From Progne subis subis (Eukaryota > Chordata > Aves > Passeriformes > Hirundinidae): a stretch of 64,000 nucleotides of DNA. The position numbers and the translations under genes were made by a program. The notes under the pieces are model-generated. The model was not told the DNA's origin, did no database searches, and saw only the letters and a list, made by a program, of their open reading frames with translations. The stretch is taken from assembly GCA_022316685.1 (NCBI GenBank), contig JAKJHU010000024.1:5030501-5094500 (forward strand), read 5' to 3'. Shown one piece after another: positions 46,707 through 59,000 of the stretch; within the stretch, counting starts at the first letter, position 1; each line of letters starts with the position of its first letter.

Positions 46707-48474
46707 GAGGTCTTAGTTTATAATTGCTTTAAAGTCTCAACATTTGAAAGTAAATAGAGCCCCATCTGAGAAACAACTTTGCGTGTGTAGTAAAGCCAGC
46801 CTCAAGGCTTTTTCATTTGTATCTTATGCTTGTGCAGAGAAGGGGTCTGCACTGCAGCATGCCATGTTTGAACCACGGTCCTTTGTGAAAGTCTTTTTTT
46901 TTTAGAGGAGTTCAATAGTTGTTGTCTTAGAGGTGAGGTATTGTTGGAGAAATGACACAAATTTACATCTCTCGCGAAAGAGATGCAAAAAATAACTGAT
47001 TCAGTAGGATTTTATCAGGGCAGAAGGTAACAAAAAAAATACCATAGTGTTCTTTCAGAGTTCAATATGTCATTCATGTGACAGTAAGAGGTATGGATGA
47101 GCGTGTAACTACTTTGGAAATGTTAGGAAAGCATCATACTTAGTAGCTGCTAGGAAGACACTTGCAGAACTTCTGCAAATCCTGGGGGGAAAAAAAAAAA
47201 AAGAGCAAGATGACTATAAAAGTTTAATATAATTACAGAATTTTAATGTTCACACATTTGCAAGACAGCATATGAAGGTCAGTGAAGCAAATTTGAACTG
47301 CACTCCTACAAGGACAGTGTTAAGGAACAAGGAGGAAAACAAATTGAGGAAAGAAGTAGGAACAAAGAAAAGTAAATGGGATCAGAAGGAATGGGAGAGC
47401 AAGACACCTCCTTGGAAATGAAAATGAGATAAGGACATAGTCAACACTGTCAAGAAAACAGGAAGTTTATCCAAGAAGCTTCAGGAGAGGCTGGAGAGAA
47501 GGAATAATCTGTGGACAGAGGAGGAAGTTCAAAAGTTTGTAGAAAATGTATAGAGAGGTAGATGCATATTAAATTGGGCAGTGGAATTGCAAATTTGAAG
47601 AACCTAAGGCTATTAGAACAACCGGTAGTAGTAAAACAAATATCCTTTAGGTTAGCAAGGGCAAAAAATCAGTTACTTTTAGTGTGGCAGTCTGTTTAAC
47701 AATAAGAAAAAGAATATTTTCACAGCAATTTTTTTACATCTTCCTCCCATTTCAAGATACACTGAATTTACCAACTCCTGCTTTGTTGTGTATTTGGTCA
47801 TTCCAGAGTCCTTTTTAACTCCTGTACTTAGTATCAGTATACTAGAAGGGCATGCTTGAAGTTTAAATGGGAAAAATTATGTTTCCCAAGAGATGGAAAA
47901 CGTAAAGGGCCTCCATCACCAAAACGGTGAAGAAGTGAGATTTAGGAATAAAATTCAGAGGAAATTATAAACAGTTACTAAATCTTTCCCTTCTATCAGC
48001 AACATGTGAAAAACTCTCATTCCTGTTAACACCTTTTAGAGACAACACCTACTTGCTGCTCTGCCCGTTTGTATCAAATACAGAGATGCTGTAGATTACC
48101 CAGGAAGGGGAGCACCATCCAGGGAGCACTGCCATTCCTCCAACTTGTATTCAGAAATGGCAGATCATGAGCCTTGTCCTTAGTTAACCGTGGATTCCTG
48201 CTGCTTTATTAAAAACCGGCCTTAATTTTAAAATTTCTTTTATTAATTTCTTTAGGAATCACACATTTTTTCCTTAGTGGGAGCTGTACCATTCAGTTTG
48301 CCACTTGGTTCTGGACTTTGGAGAGCTGACTGCAGCTTTGAGCCTTCAAAAGCTCTAAGAAATATGGTAGGGTTGATACAGTACTTGTACAGCTGGGAGT
48401 TTTGTTTTGTGCTGTCTCAGCAACAAGGAACAGGACTGTCTGACCTGGCAACATTTCTGTCCTTTTTTTTTTTT

Positions 48475-48524
<50 letters not shown>

Positions 48525-51500
48525 CTTTTTGCCATTCAAGTGTTTTCTCCTAGAATTCTAGGAAACTCATATTTTGGTTTTTTTCTGATGATGTGTCAAA
48601 TCCTTTTAAAGTAGTGTGGATGTTGGCTGAACCTTCTGCAGGTTCAGTCTGTAGTGGCTAAACTGAATGGAAGCCAAGGAGTTCTCTAATGTCTATTGTA
48701 AGTCAAGGGTCATGTTGTATATGGAGCAAAATACATGTATAGTGAGAGGAAGCAGAGTTTTCCCTATGTTTTAAATAAACAATAGCAGGTCCAAATTCTA
48801 GTTATTGGTGATAGGAAGATCTTTGTGTTCTCTGAGATTTCTGTTTCCTGTGACACTCTATAAGGTACATCTCCTTCACGTTTGTTGGCATTATTTGTGT
48901 TTTCTAAATGTGTGATGCAGCACATTCTTAAAAATAACTGTCAACTTTGTATTTGTTTCCAAGAAAGTGCTGATACTAAATGAAGTACTAATTTTGGATT
49001 GCAGCAACAGCCATAAAATAGGCACACTCAGCAAGAAATCCAGCATACTGTTTTTGGATTTAGTGTCATAGGTGAACTGAAGGTAGCACAGGGTTGATAA
49101 ATTTAATGTATTTTGAATCTGTGAATGTGTTTAAAAAGAAGTTCTAAACAATATTTTTTAAGCTGCTCATCACACATTGAAACTGCTTATTTTACTTCAC
49201 TATCCTTGTATGAATTTATTCACAAGATGGTTCATCAAAGCCGTGTATTTTAAGGGCCATATGTTTATAAAATACTAAAAGTACCAGGATAGTTAGATTT
49301 TGCCTGGTGACTGTTCACAGGAAGTCCAAGCAGGGTCTGTGAAATAGGCCTAGAGCCTTGTGAGTCTTCTAGCAGAAGACACAGACAGTGCCTGAAAACT
49401 TTAACATTTCTTGAAGTTGTTAATTGTTCTGAATAAATCAACAATTATTTATTACAATGAAGATTGTTTCTTGGAAATACCAGGTGTGCATTAGAAATAT
49501 ACAGCATTCTAATGGGATGTTGAATAGGCTCTTTATTGACATAGCATTTTACAACGTACTGATTTTAATAGCAGATCAGAATTTCAGATGATTATTATTA
49601 ATACATTTATATTGCAAAAGTCACTTGAAAATCACTCTTCTGCCATAAAAATTAGTTTCTAGTAAATTAATTTAACATCCTTGGAAGGTGCCAAATTAAT
49701 TATGTTTATTTCAATTATAAATATATGCTGCCACATTCCACTGCAAATTACATGACAAATTCCCAGTGCTTTGCTCAGTGTTTCCAGAGACACCCTGAGT
49801 GAGCTGCCCTAATTCAAGTACAGTGTATCTCCCAGGCTGCCTGCTGAGGAAGGCAGCCTGGAGCCCAGAGTAAAAGCTGAGGCTGAAAGACCATTTTTCT
49901 GCTTGCCTCACTTTGGGATTCAAACCCAAGCCTGCTACTGCATTTGCAGTTAAGGGACAGCTTGTGGAGAGACACACATCCTCCTTTTCGCCTCTGTTGA
50001 AACTGTTACATTGCTGTAATAGGTTATGTTCTCTTTGTTATGTTATGTGTGAGTGACCCCATCTGCCTGCCCAAGGACTGAATGCAGCTTCCCCCAAGTT
50101 CCTCACCCACGAGCTACCTCCCTGGGAGCAGCAGCCTTCCTTCCAGCAGGACCCACGGTGTGGGGGAAGGACAGAGATTCCCCATTGCCTCTCACTTTTT
50201 TTTTTTTTTTTTTTTCCCCCCACTTTTCTTCTCTCTGTTTCCTCTCTGAGTGTAAGGTTTGTAAGGTTTGACCAGTACTGAAGTCTGAAGTTCTAAGCTG
50301 CAGTATTTTTATTATCAGCAGGTGTGTCAAAAAGCAACTTGCTCCAGCACAGGTGAGGACTAAAGAAAAAGATGAGAATGTTCATAACCAGTGTAACAAA
50401 ACCAAAGGAATTGGCTCCCTGTGCCTGGTCTGTCTGCAGCATTTGCTTGAAGCAGGAGTTAATTTGACCACGTACATTCTTTTTTCTTTCAGTTCTAGTC
50501 TAGTCTTGTGAAATACAAGAGTTATTTCAACAAAAGTTAAAGAAGGGACCAATATCTAAAAGAGATTAAGTCTTTGCTGAGAAAAAATAGTTATAAGCAG
50601 GAGATTCTGGAACCATAAGAGCCCCTACAGATCCTCACAAAATATCCAGAATGCAAGAGGATTTCTCCACATTCCTAAATGTTGAACTCTATCCATGACT
50701 ATGATATTAATTTTATATAAAGTATTTTGAAGTAATAAGGGATGCAAAGGGGATTTCCATTTCCTCTTTTACAAGGGTATTTCCACAGATTTCAAATCCT
50801 CATTAAACAGTGTCTGCTCTAGTACATATGTACAAAAGATGTTCAGGGCTATTAAGATGTGACTACTGTAGTAAAATTTTGTTGGAGATTTTTTACACAA
50901 AGCCTGTGAGCCTCTGAGTTCATTGCTCTGCCAGCTAAGGGGATGGTTTCTTGCATTTTTATATCTTCATTTACAATTCTTATTTAATGACAGTAAGGAT
51001 CCTTTTAGCAAAACATTTAAATATATATGAGGCTTCTAGTACATAATTAACTGGAACTAATACCCTCTACTGATATTATGTATATATTTCAGTATTTTAC
51101 GCAACTAATAACCAGAAATACAGACCTGTGAAGTAACATCTGAACTTATCGGTTTTGAGATTGTGCAATGTGCTGAGAGCCTACACACTGAACTTAGTAT
51201 CAAGAGTATTCCTTTAATCCTATCATGTTTTGTTCCATTTCACAAGTTCCATGCTTTATCCATTTTGTTTTCTTTTTTCTTTATTCTCCTGTAATAGGTT
51301 TCAGTTTCGATATCTCAGAAATTTTTTTCCATGTTTCTAAGTAGGTGGGGGCATTCCAACAGGATAACTGGAAGAAAGAATAGTAGGAAATCTTAATAAA
51401 TTGTACTGATTTTGTACAAATGAAGTAACTGACTGACAGCAGGAAATAGGTGGGAAAAGAACAATAGTGTGAGCACACAATACTAAAAAATAATATAGGG

Positions 51501-53050
51501 CTACATTTGGGAAGTATTTAGAAGCAAGGAGTTTGAGAATTTAGCTAGTATTGGAAGTTATAGGACATGCAAAAAGATTAAATGCCTGCAAATGTGCCTG
51601 CTGTAAAATATCTTACAGTTCTGCTAGTTTTATCTATCAGGGCAATACAGGCTACATTCAGAAGTGCCTGGAACCATTAATGGCTTGTGAAAATGTAGTC
51701 ATCTGAGTGATATTGCTATCTTTTTCCAGATGCTGGTGAGGAAATGTTTGCAAGAGCATAAAAGAGGTGTTCAGCATACCGAATGAGAGATTGGTTGTAA
51801 TTGAAAGTATAAGAAACTGACTTTTGGAAAGGCATATTGGAAAGGAAATGAGAACATTTAGCATGTGATTTTGAGAGGACTGGAAATGTGATAGGAAATG
51901 TGAGACCTGTCAGTGTAGAAGAGAGTCTTTAAAGAAAATAAAAGCAGTTCTGATTAACTGGGAAGAGAAAATAAATATGCAAAAGAAAAGTGAGTGTGCT
52001 GCACGCCCACTTTATGCCATTAGTGTATAAAGGTGAAGGTGATTTCATAATTAAGAAGAAAGATAGTCAAGCTGAACTACTGAAAATAAGATCAAAAGCT
52101 AATTACCAGAAAGAAGAATTTCAAAATAACTCTTAATTTACTGAGAGCTGAAAAGAAATTGAAAGAGGAAAGTGTCGCTACTTAAGAGATGATACTGCAA
52201 GAAAGCTTCAGAAGTTTTATATACCTGCTGTGATTTTAAATGCTAGAATTTGCAACTGTTCTACCACAGGAAAATAGCCAATGTTTGGTATTTTACATAT
52301 TTGCAAAGACAGAATGTCTGAACAAGTTACCTTATTCAGCAGATTGTCTTCATTGTTCTAGGTTATTGTTGTTTGCATGGACAAAAGCGCCCAACAGTTG
52401 CAGAGAACCAGAGGATGCTGGGCCCATAATAATCAAGAAGGAAGTATAGATATGTGTTAGTAAAGGAGGAAGTATTTTAAGTTCCTTTGAGTCTGAGAAC
52501 AGTTTTGTCTATCTGGATATCTAACTGCTTGTGAGAGCATTGTGCAGATATGTTTCAAACAGTAGTATGTAAATTGTTTAAGTGCTTTTCACAGCTGTGC
52601 TTCCCTAGTTTTGACCTCACCAAAATAACTTGGGGTATATGCCACTGTAAAACTTCTTGGCAGAGAGGGAGCTTCCCAAGGGTGCATTTCTCTTTGTAGC
52701 TATCTTCTCGTGAGGTATAGGGTTTTTACATGTTTGTGCTCATTAGATATTTGTACTGTGACTTCCTATTCTCCACTGCATCAGTGGAGATCACTGCCAT
52801 ACTTGGAAGGCATTTGCACAACTTTAGACTGCCCAAAAGGAGAAGAACGAAAGGAAATTATTGTACATAAAATCGTGTATGCTGTAAACATGTTAAAAGG
52901 CAGGCTCTTATTTTTGGTATTGTATAATGTAGCCATGGGACATTTAGCTGGCAATGATTGGTACCCTAATTAGTTACAGCAGAAGAGTTTAATGTGAGCA
53001 GTTTTGTCTCATAGCATCGACCCATCTGAGTTTAAAAATGGAGATAATAG
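46707..53050. other. Gene desert, second part
   Basis: AT-rich DNA with purine-rich stretches (about 47300-47560 and 51500-52200), the T-rich tract at 48463-48530, a T21C6 run near 50196-50221 and a 10-bp hairpin at 49832-49861. No gene recognised. Confidence 0.7.
48463..48530 (+). repeat. 68-nt T-rich homopolymer tract
   Basis: Almost pure T interrupted by two C (48487 and 48525). No flanking retrogene or SINE body is recognisable. Its length is likely polymorphic or poorly assembled. Confidence 0.9.
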
Positions 53051-53096
53051 AGAGAATCATTAAGGCTGGAAAATATCTCCAAGATGAAATCTAACC
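53051..53096 (-). mobile_element. Old CR1 LINE 3'-end relic
   Basis: The plus-strand text gagaatcattaaggctgga followed by tctccaagatgaaatctaacc matches the complement of the conserved CR1 3' end (typically gaatcat..aggttggaa..gacct.caagatcat.aagtccaacc). It is diverged and its extension to the right cannot be followed. Confidence 0.45.
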
Positions 53097-53795
53097 TTTG
53101 AATATTCTGAAGCTTTTGAAACCTCCAGAGCATGTACTTTTGTGTGTTTATTTGTAATCTTTTTATGCTAAAAAATATAAAATTATCTGATATTAAACAG
53201 GCCCAATTTCACTACCTTTTCCCTGTTGTAATTCCATACTAGAAGTGTTATATCACACAACACCCCCCACAGTTAAGAATCACTGTTGAATCTGAATTCT
53301 GCATGAGTTTTTTTCTCTCCATGGTCTAATCGTTATTCTTTGCTTGATGAGCTCTCTGGATGGATTTTTAATGGGTGACTGTAAGATTTTCAGGTAGGTG
53401 CCCAAAAGAGCGTGTGCTGTGGAGGTGCTTACAGCAGGCACTGATGGCTGCTTGGGTTCAGGTGCCTGGGTTCTCCACAGGTGCTGGGCTGTTATCTGTG
53501 AGTCCCTCCTCATCCAAGCTTAATTGATCTCAGATTTATTGTATTTTATAAGATGGCCAGTCACATAATAGTTCTTTTATCAGGCCCATTACTAAAAAAT
53601 AAGTGCTTTCTTTGTGTAATCAAAGGATTCCACAGGTATGCTGTTCCATGGACTGAAATTGCAGTCTCTGCTCAGAGGTGTGATTTCCCTTGAGCTGTCT
53701 GGAATTTAGGTTCACTTAGTATAGCAAAACACGGGAACTTCTGTCAAGGGAAATTGCTGTGAGGATCTGGGTCTTTCTTGGTGTTTTTTTCTTGT

Positions 53796-56013
53796 AGAAT
53801 CAGAGGATCAGAGAATCACTAGGTTGGAAGAGACCTTCAAGATCATCAAGTCCAACCCAGCCCTAACAACTCAGCCAAACCATGGAACCGAGTGCCACAT
53901 CCGGTCTTTCTTTAAACACATCCAGGGATGGTGACTCCATCACCTCCCCAGCCAGACAATTCCAGTACTTTATCACTCTTTCTGTAAAAAATCTTTTCTT
54001 AATATCCACCCTATATTTCCCTTGGTGCAGCTGGAGACTGTGTCCTCTTGTTCTGTCAGCTGCTGCCTGGAGAAAGAGACCAACCCCACCTGAGCACAGC
54101 CACCTTTCAGGGAGTTGTAGAGAGTGATGAGGTCACCTCTGAGTCTCCTTTTCTCCAGGCTAAACAACCCCAGCTCCCTCAGTTGTTCCTCACAGGATTT
54201 GTGCTCCAAGCCCCTCACCAGCCCCGTTGCCTCCTCTGGATGTGCTCAAGCATCTCAACGTCCTTCCTAAACTGAGGGGCCCAGAACTGGACACAGCACT
54301 GGAGGTGTGGCCTGACCAGTGCTGAGTACAGGGGAGGAATGAGCTCCCTGCTCCTGCTGGCCACACTGTTCCTGACCCAGGCCAGGGTGCCCTTGGCCCT
54401 CTTGGCCACCTGGGCACACTGCTGGCTCATGTCCAGCTGCTGTCACCAGCACCCCCAGGTCCCTTTCTGCCTGGGCACCGTCCAGCCACCCCGTCCCAGC
54501 CTGTAACATTGCAGGGGGTTATTGTGGCCAAAGTGCAGGGCTCAGCACTTGGATTTGTTAAATGTCATCTCATTGGACTCTGCCCATCCAACCATTCCAG
54601 GTCTCTCTGCAGAGCCCTCCTTCCTTCCAACAGATGGACACACACTCCCAGCTTAGTGTCATCTGCAAATTTACTAATGGAAGACTCAATACCTTCAGCC
54701 ATGTCATCAAAAAAAGAAAGTACTGACCAGAGCTGGCTCCTGAGGGTCACCACTGGTGACCTGCTGCCAGCTGGATGCAGCTCCGTTCCCCACCACTCTC
54801 TGGGCCCGGCCATGCAGCCAGTTCCTAACCCAGCACAGAGTGCTCCTGTCCAAGCCACGGGCTGCCAGCTTATCCAGGAGTGTGCTGTGGGAGACAGTGT
54901 CAAAGGCCTTGCTGAAGTCCAAATAGACAACATCCACAGCCTTCCCTGCATCCATCAGGAGGGTCACCTGGTCATAAAAGGAGACCAGGCTGGTCAAACA
55001 TGACCTGCCCCTCCTAAACCCGTGCTGGCTGGGTCTGAGACCCTGGCCTTGATATCTGGTTAATTCTGTGTGATGACACTCCGTATAAACTGTTCCATTA
55101 CCTGACTGGGTGCTGAGGTCAGGCTAACTGCCCTATAGTTACCAGGATCCTCCTTCCCACCCTTTTGTGAATGGGTGTCACATTGGCCAGATTCCAGTCA
55201 CCTGGAACCTCATCAGGACTGTTCATAAATGATGGAGCCTTCACAAGCTCATCTGCCAGCTTCCTCATCACCCTGGAATGGATCCCATCTGGGCCTGTAT
55301 ATTTATAAACATCCAAGTGGCTCAGCAGTTCTCTGACTGCCTCTTCCTGGATAACAGGGGGACCAGTCTGCTCCCTGACACATCTACCAGCCCAGGAGGA
55401 CAGCTGTCCTGAGGCCAAGCCATCTTCCCACTAAAGACTGAGGCAAAGAAGGTGTTAAGCACCTCTGCCTTCTCCTCATCTGCAGTTACTAAGTTCTCTC
55501 CCACATCCAATAGAGAGCAAAGGTTGGTCTTACCCTTCCTTTTACCATTAATATATTTGTAAAAACATTTTTTTATTATGCTTTACAAAAGTTTCCAAAT
55601 TGAGTTTGAACTGAGCTTTGGCCTCCATAAATTTTTTCCTACATGCCCTAGCAACCCCCTTAAATACTTCCTGAGAAACCTGATCCTCTCTCCAAAGCTG
55701 ACACATCCTCTTTTTATTCCCAATTCCTTCAAAACCTCATTGCCCATCCAGGGTGGACATTTGCCTCATTGACTCATCTTTCAGCACACAGGGCCAGTCT
55801 GTTCCTGTGTCCTCAAGGTCTGTTTTGAAGCACGCCCACCTTTCCTGGACTCCTTTGTTTTTGCAGACTGCTTCCCAAGGAACTCTGAATAAGTCTCCTT
55901 AATACGCCGAAGTCTGCTCTCCGGAAATCCAGTGTAAATGTCTTATTGATGTTCCTCCTGATTTCACCAAATGTTGAAAACTCTATAATTTCATGACCAC
56001 TGTGCCCCAAGCA
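53796..56013 (-). mobile_element. CR1 LINE, 5'-truncated, with decayed ORF2 reverse transcriptase
   Basis: A 2.2-kb GC-richer block. The CR1 3' end lies at the left (agaatcagaggatcagagaatcac, then ggttggaagagaccttcaag). Moving toward its 5' end on the minus strand, the ORF2 pieces are [20 protein letters not shown] (54218 down), [19 protein letters not shown] (54430 down), the catalytic [10 protein letters not shown] (around 54678-54649), [13 protein letters not shown] (54925-54887), EEAVRELLSHLDVYKYTGPD and GDWNLANVTPIHK (55418 down), and HEIIEFSTFGEIRRNINKTF (56010 down). The endonuclease domain is missing. The coding pieces switch reading frame at least six times, so the copy is dead. CR1 elements normally lack target-site duplications and none is seen. 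Confidence 0.93.
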
Positions 56014-59000
56014 TAGAAGTGGTTGTGGATGTAGGAAATGGGCAAAATGGGTGTTACTTCTCTCATGTAAAAAAATATTTAGAAGCTGAGTATGGCTTAA
56101 AGCTGTTTTTCTCTGTAGCTCTGTTATTATGTCTTCTTTTTTTAGTCAGTAATCTCAAAGCATTTCCTCATAATCATGAGGATATTACAGCAATTCCTAT
56201 CAGTAACAGGATTTAAAAACCTTCTCCTCCCTTGCAGCTTATTCAGAGGATAACAGATGTATTGAATTGAACATGTGTTTATATTGTACCTAGGCCAATG
56301 TACTTGATGTAGATCACTAAAACATGAAAGACAACTGCCACTGATTAACTTATTGGTGTTTTCTACTTCTTTGGAGCACCTCAACTCTATTAACTTTGCC
56401 TAAGTTAAACACCTGAATTTTCAGAGTAATGAACATGCTTTTACTACTTTAATTAGGCAAATGACAGTGTTCAGTAACTTTAATTGTGGCTAAATAAGAC
56501 AAAGTGCAGGTACAAAGAGTCTCCTTTTTAGGCCAGCCCCTCACTCATTGCCACAATCAATTTATCTCTTCTAGTATAGAAACGGAAGGTTTGCTGGGGG
56601 AAAAAAGTATGTGGGAACATACGAACTTCAATTGTCTTCTTTCCCATTTTATAGCATGTGGATCTGCAACCTTAATAGCAATTTTAAATAAAATATCTCA
56701 TTGCAGAAATTCCCTCATAGCATGTCATACTGACAGAGACCATGGGAATGCAGCTCCAGAAGACCAGCTGTGCTGTTGAGCTACAATGTAGGTGTATTTA
56801 GGACTATTCTGGGCACCTGCAAGCAACAGCTGAGACAGGTTGATTTGCTCTGAAGGATTGATGTGGCATGTGTATAGTCTAGTCAGACACCATACTTGGA
56901 TAATACCTCCATTTGGAAATAACTGAAGTTTTCGGTAAAAAAACCCCAAAACAAATAGTAAAATTTCACAGAGTTGTGGGTGTTTCAAGGAACATCTTAA
57001 AATAAGGAATGTGAACTACTATATGTTTTTGGATGCAGGATATTAAAAATTATTTTGCAAGAGTAGCATTTATACCATGACATCCACTGGGGACTTTGCT
57101 ATATTTTTCATGAAATTTGCTAAAATTGTGATGATATAGTTTTAAACTCCAATATGGTTGAAAGAACTGTAAAACACATTTTCTGATATATTAGTAAAAT
57201 ATGGATGTACACAGGCATTCCTATGTGTAGAAAATATCATGATTCAATGTTTAACATATTGAAAAATATTTAAAATATCAAAAGCAATGTCGACTATTTT
57301 CAGATTTTATCTAGGATTTGATTCTGTAGTGATTTTTAAGGATGTTGGTAGTATGGAAAATTTACACAATCAAGTGGAGTTAAGAGTGCAGGCAATTTCA
57401 AAATAATCTAAATTGCTAGAGTATATCTCAAAGCCAAAAAACCTTTATAGGAAAAATACAGTAAATCTCATCAATGTGCTTTATCTCATGAACTGTAAAG
57501 ATTGTGAGTGAGGCTTTGTATTTCTGATGTGGATTTTATGCTGTTGCAGCCCGGACTTTGAAAACTATTGCTTGAGATGTCAGGGAAAAAATAATACACT
57601 AAGCAAACTAAGAGATTTTAGACAAATTCTTTTTCTATTTTTTTAAATTTTATTTTTATTTTACATCTTTATTTAGAGAATTCATATTTTGCAAGGAAAA
57701 GAAATCTGAGGTAATTTGGAAGTCTTCTAAGATCTTTGGCCATAAACTGGAAGGGCAGTACTTCCTAAACATCTATTCTCCAGGTTTCTTACAAGCCTGA
57801 TTAAGTTTTCTCTTTTTATCAAAGAGAAAAAATGGGATATAACAGAGATATGCCTTGGAAAGGACCCTGAGATGGATTTTGTTTAATCAAATTATGTCAA
57901 TAGAGATTTGACTATGTAATTTTTTTTGTTTCTACATATAGCTATTGATGTGGGAGTTTCTAAGAAAGTGTTTTGATCAATAGTCATCTTCACTAGAACA
58001 AGTTTGGAAGTACAAAGCAGTTCCATTTTATTAACAGTATTTGATCCGTGACTAATTGCTTTTATCCTATGAAGCTGTGTTTCTGTAAATGTATCTTTAT
58101 GGTTTTAATGAGTGTTTTTAAAGTCTATAGCTAACCTTATAGCTGTATGAAAAAATTCTTCAAGGACTAGAAGATGAGTTTAGTTCAGTGGTTCAATTTT
58201 CCTTTGTGTGTATATTTTTAAGGCTTTTAATTATTCCTGTAGGATCCCAGAAACATGAGTTATCCCACAGCAAAAATGAGAAGACAGGTTCTTAACTCAA
58301 GAAAGCTCACACCAGGTTCTGGTTTGGCATGTAACAGTGGTCAGTTTGGACAGACTCCACAGCTGGATGAAAGCTTAATTTCAGTGATAGATTTACAAAC
58401 AGGATGTAGAGGCTGTAATGAGATGAGCTGCATTATAGCAAATCTTTTAGCATTTAGCATCCGTAGCTGAGGTTTTGACAAACAGGAAACCATTTCAGGG
58501 TGGAGACTCCAGAAGCACCTAATGTTCTTTAACATAATTGTGTGAATGCCTCTGTTTCCGTAGCCATAGGTTTCTGTAATGTAGCTGGGGTTCATTACTT
58601 CAAATGGATGGCCCTCCCTCCCTTTGCTCCCTAAAAGGCTGCATGTAAAAAAATTTAGAGGCAAACTTCCACTGAAGAATTGCCTTGTATTGTTCTTTCC
58701 TAGCAAAGGCTGCTTTTCTCGGCAGTCATTCATAATTTTGAAATCCTTCCAAAGGAAGACAAAACTCTTTGAATTGGTCCAAAAGAATTAAAATTCAATG
58801 GCTAGTGCTAATCCTTGCCAATAATTTTCTGAAGTTATTGCAAATAAAGAAATTACAATACCTAATTGGTGGCACAATTTACAGGGCCCTTATTAAGAAA
58901 GACTCATGGGTGTTTGTATGGTCAAGTCATTCTGGTCACACATTTCTCCATAGAGAAGCAAATAAGAAATTTTAGTGCCCCTCAACTGTCTTAATTATCC

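Noticed and set aside
48463..48530. T tract read as the poly-A tail of a minus-strand retrogene
   Set aside because: No coding remnant, AATAAA complement or duplicated flank is seen to its right.
48277..48561. Open frames across the poly-T tract encoding poly-Phe or poly-Lys
   Set aside because: Product of the homopolymer only.
58255..58470. 71-codon frame after a tgtag acceptor-like site as a possible exon
   Set aside because: Sequence matches no family I know and no partner exon is visible.
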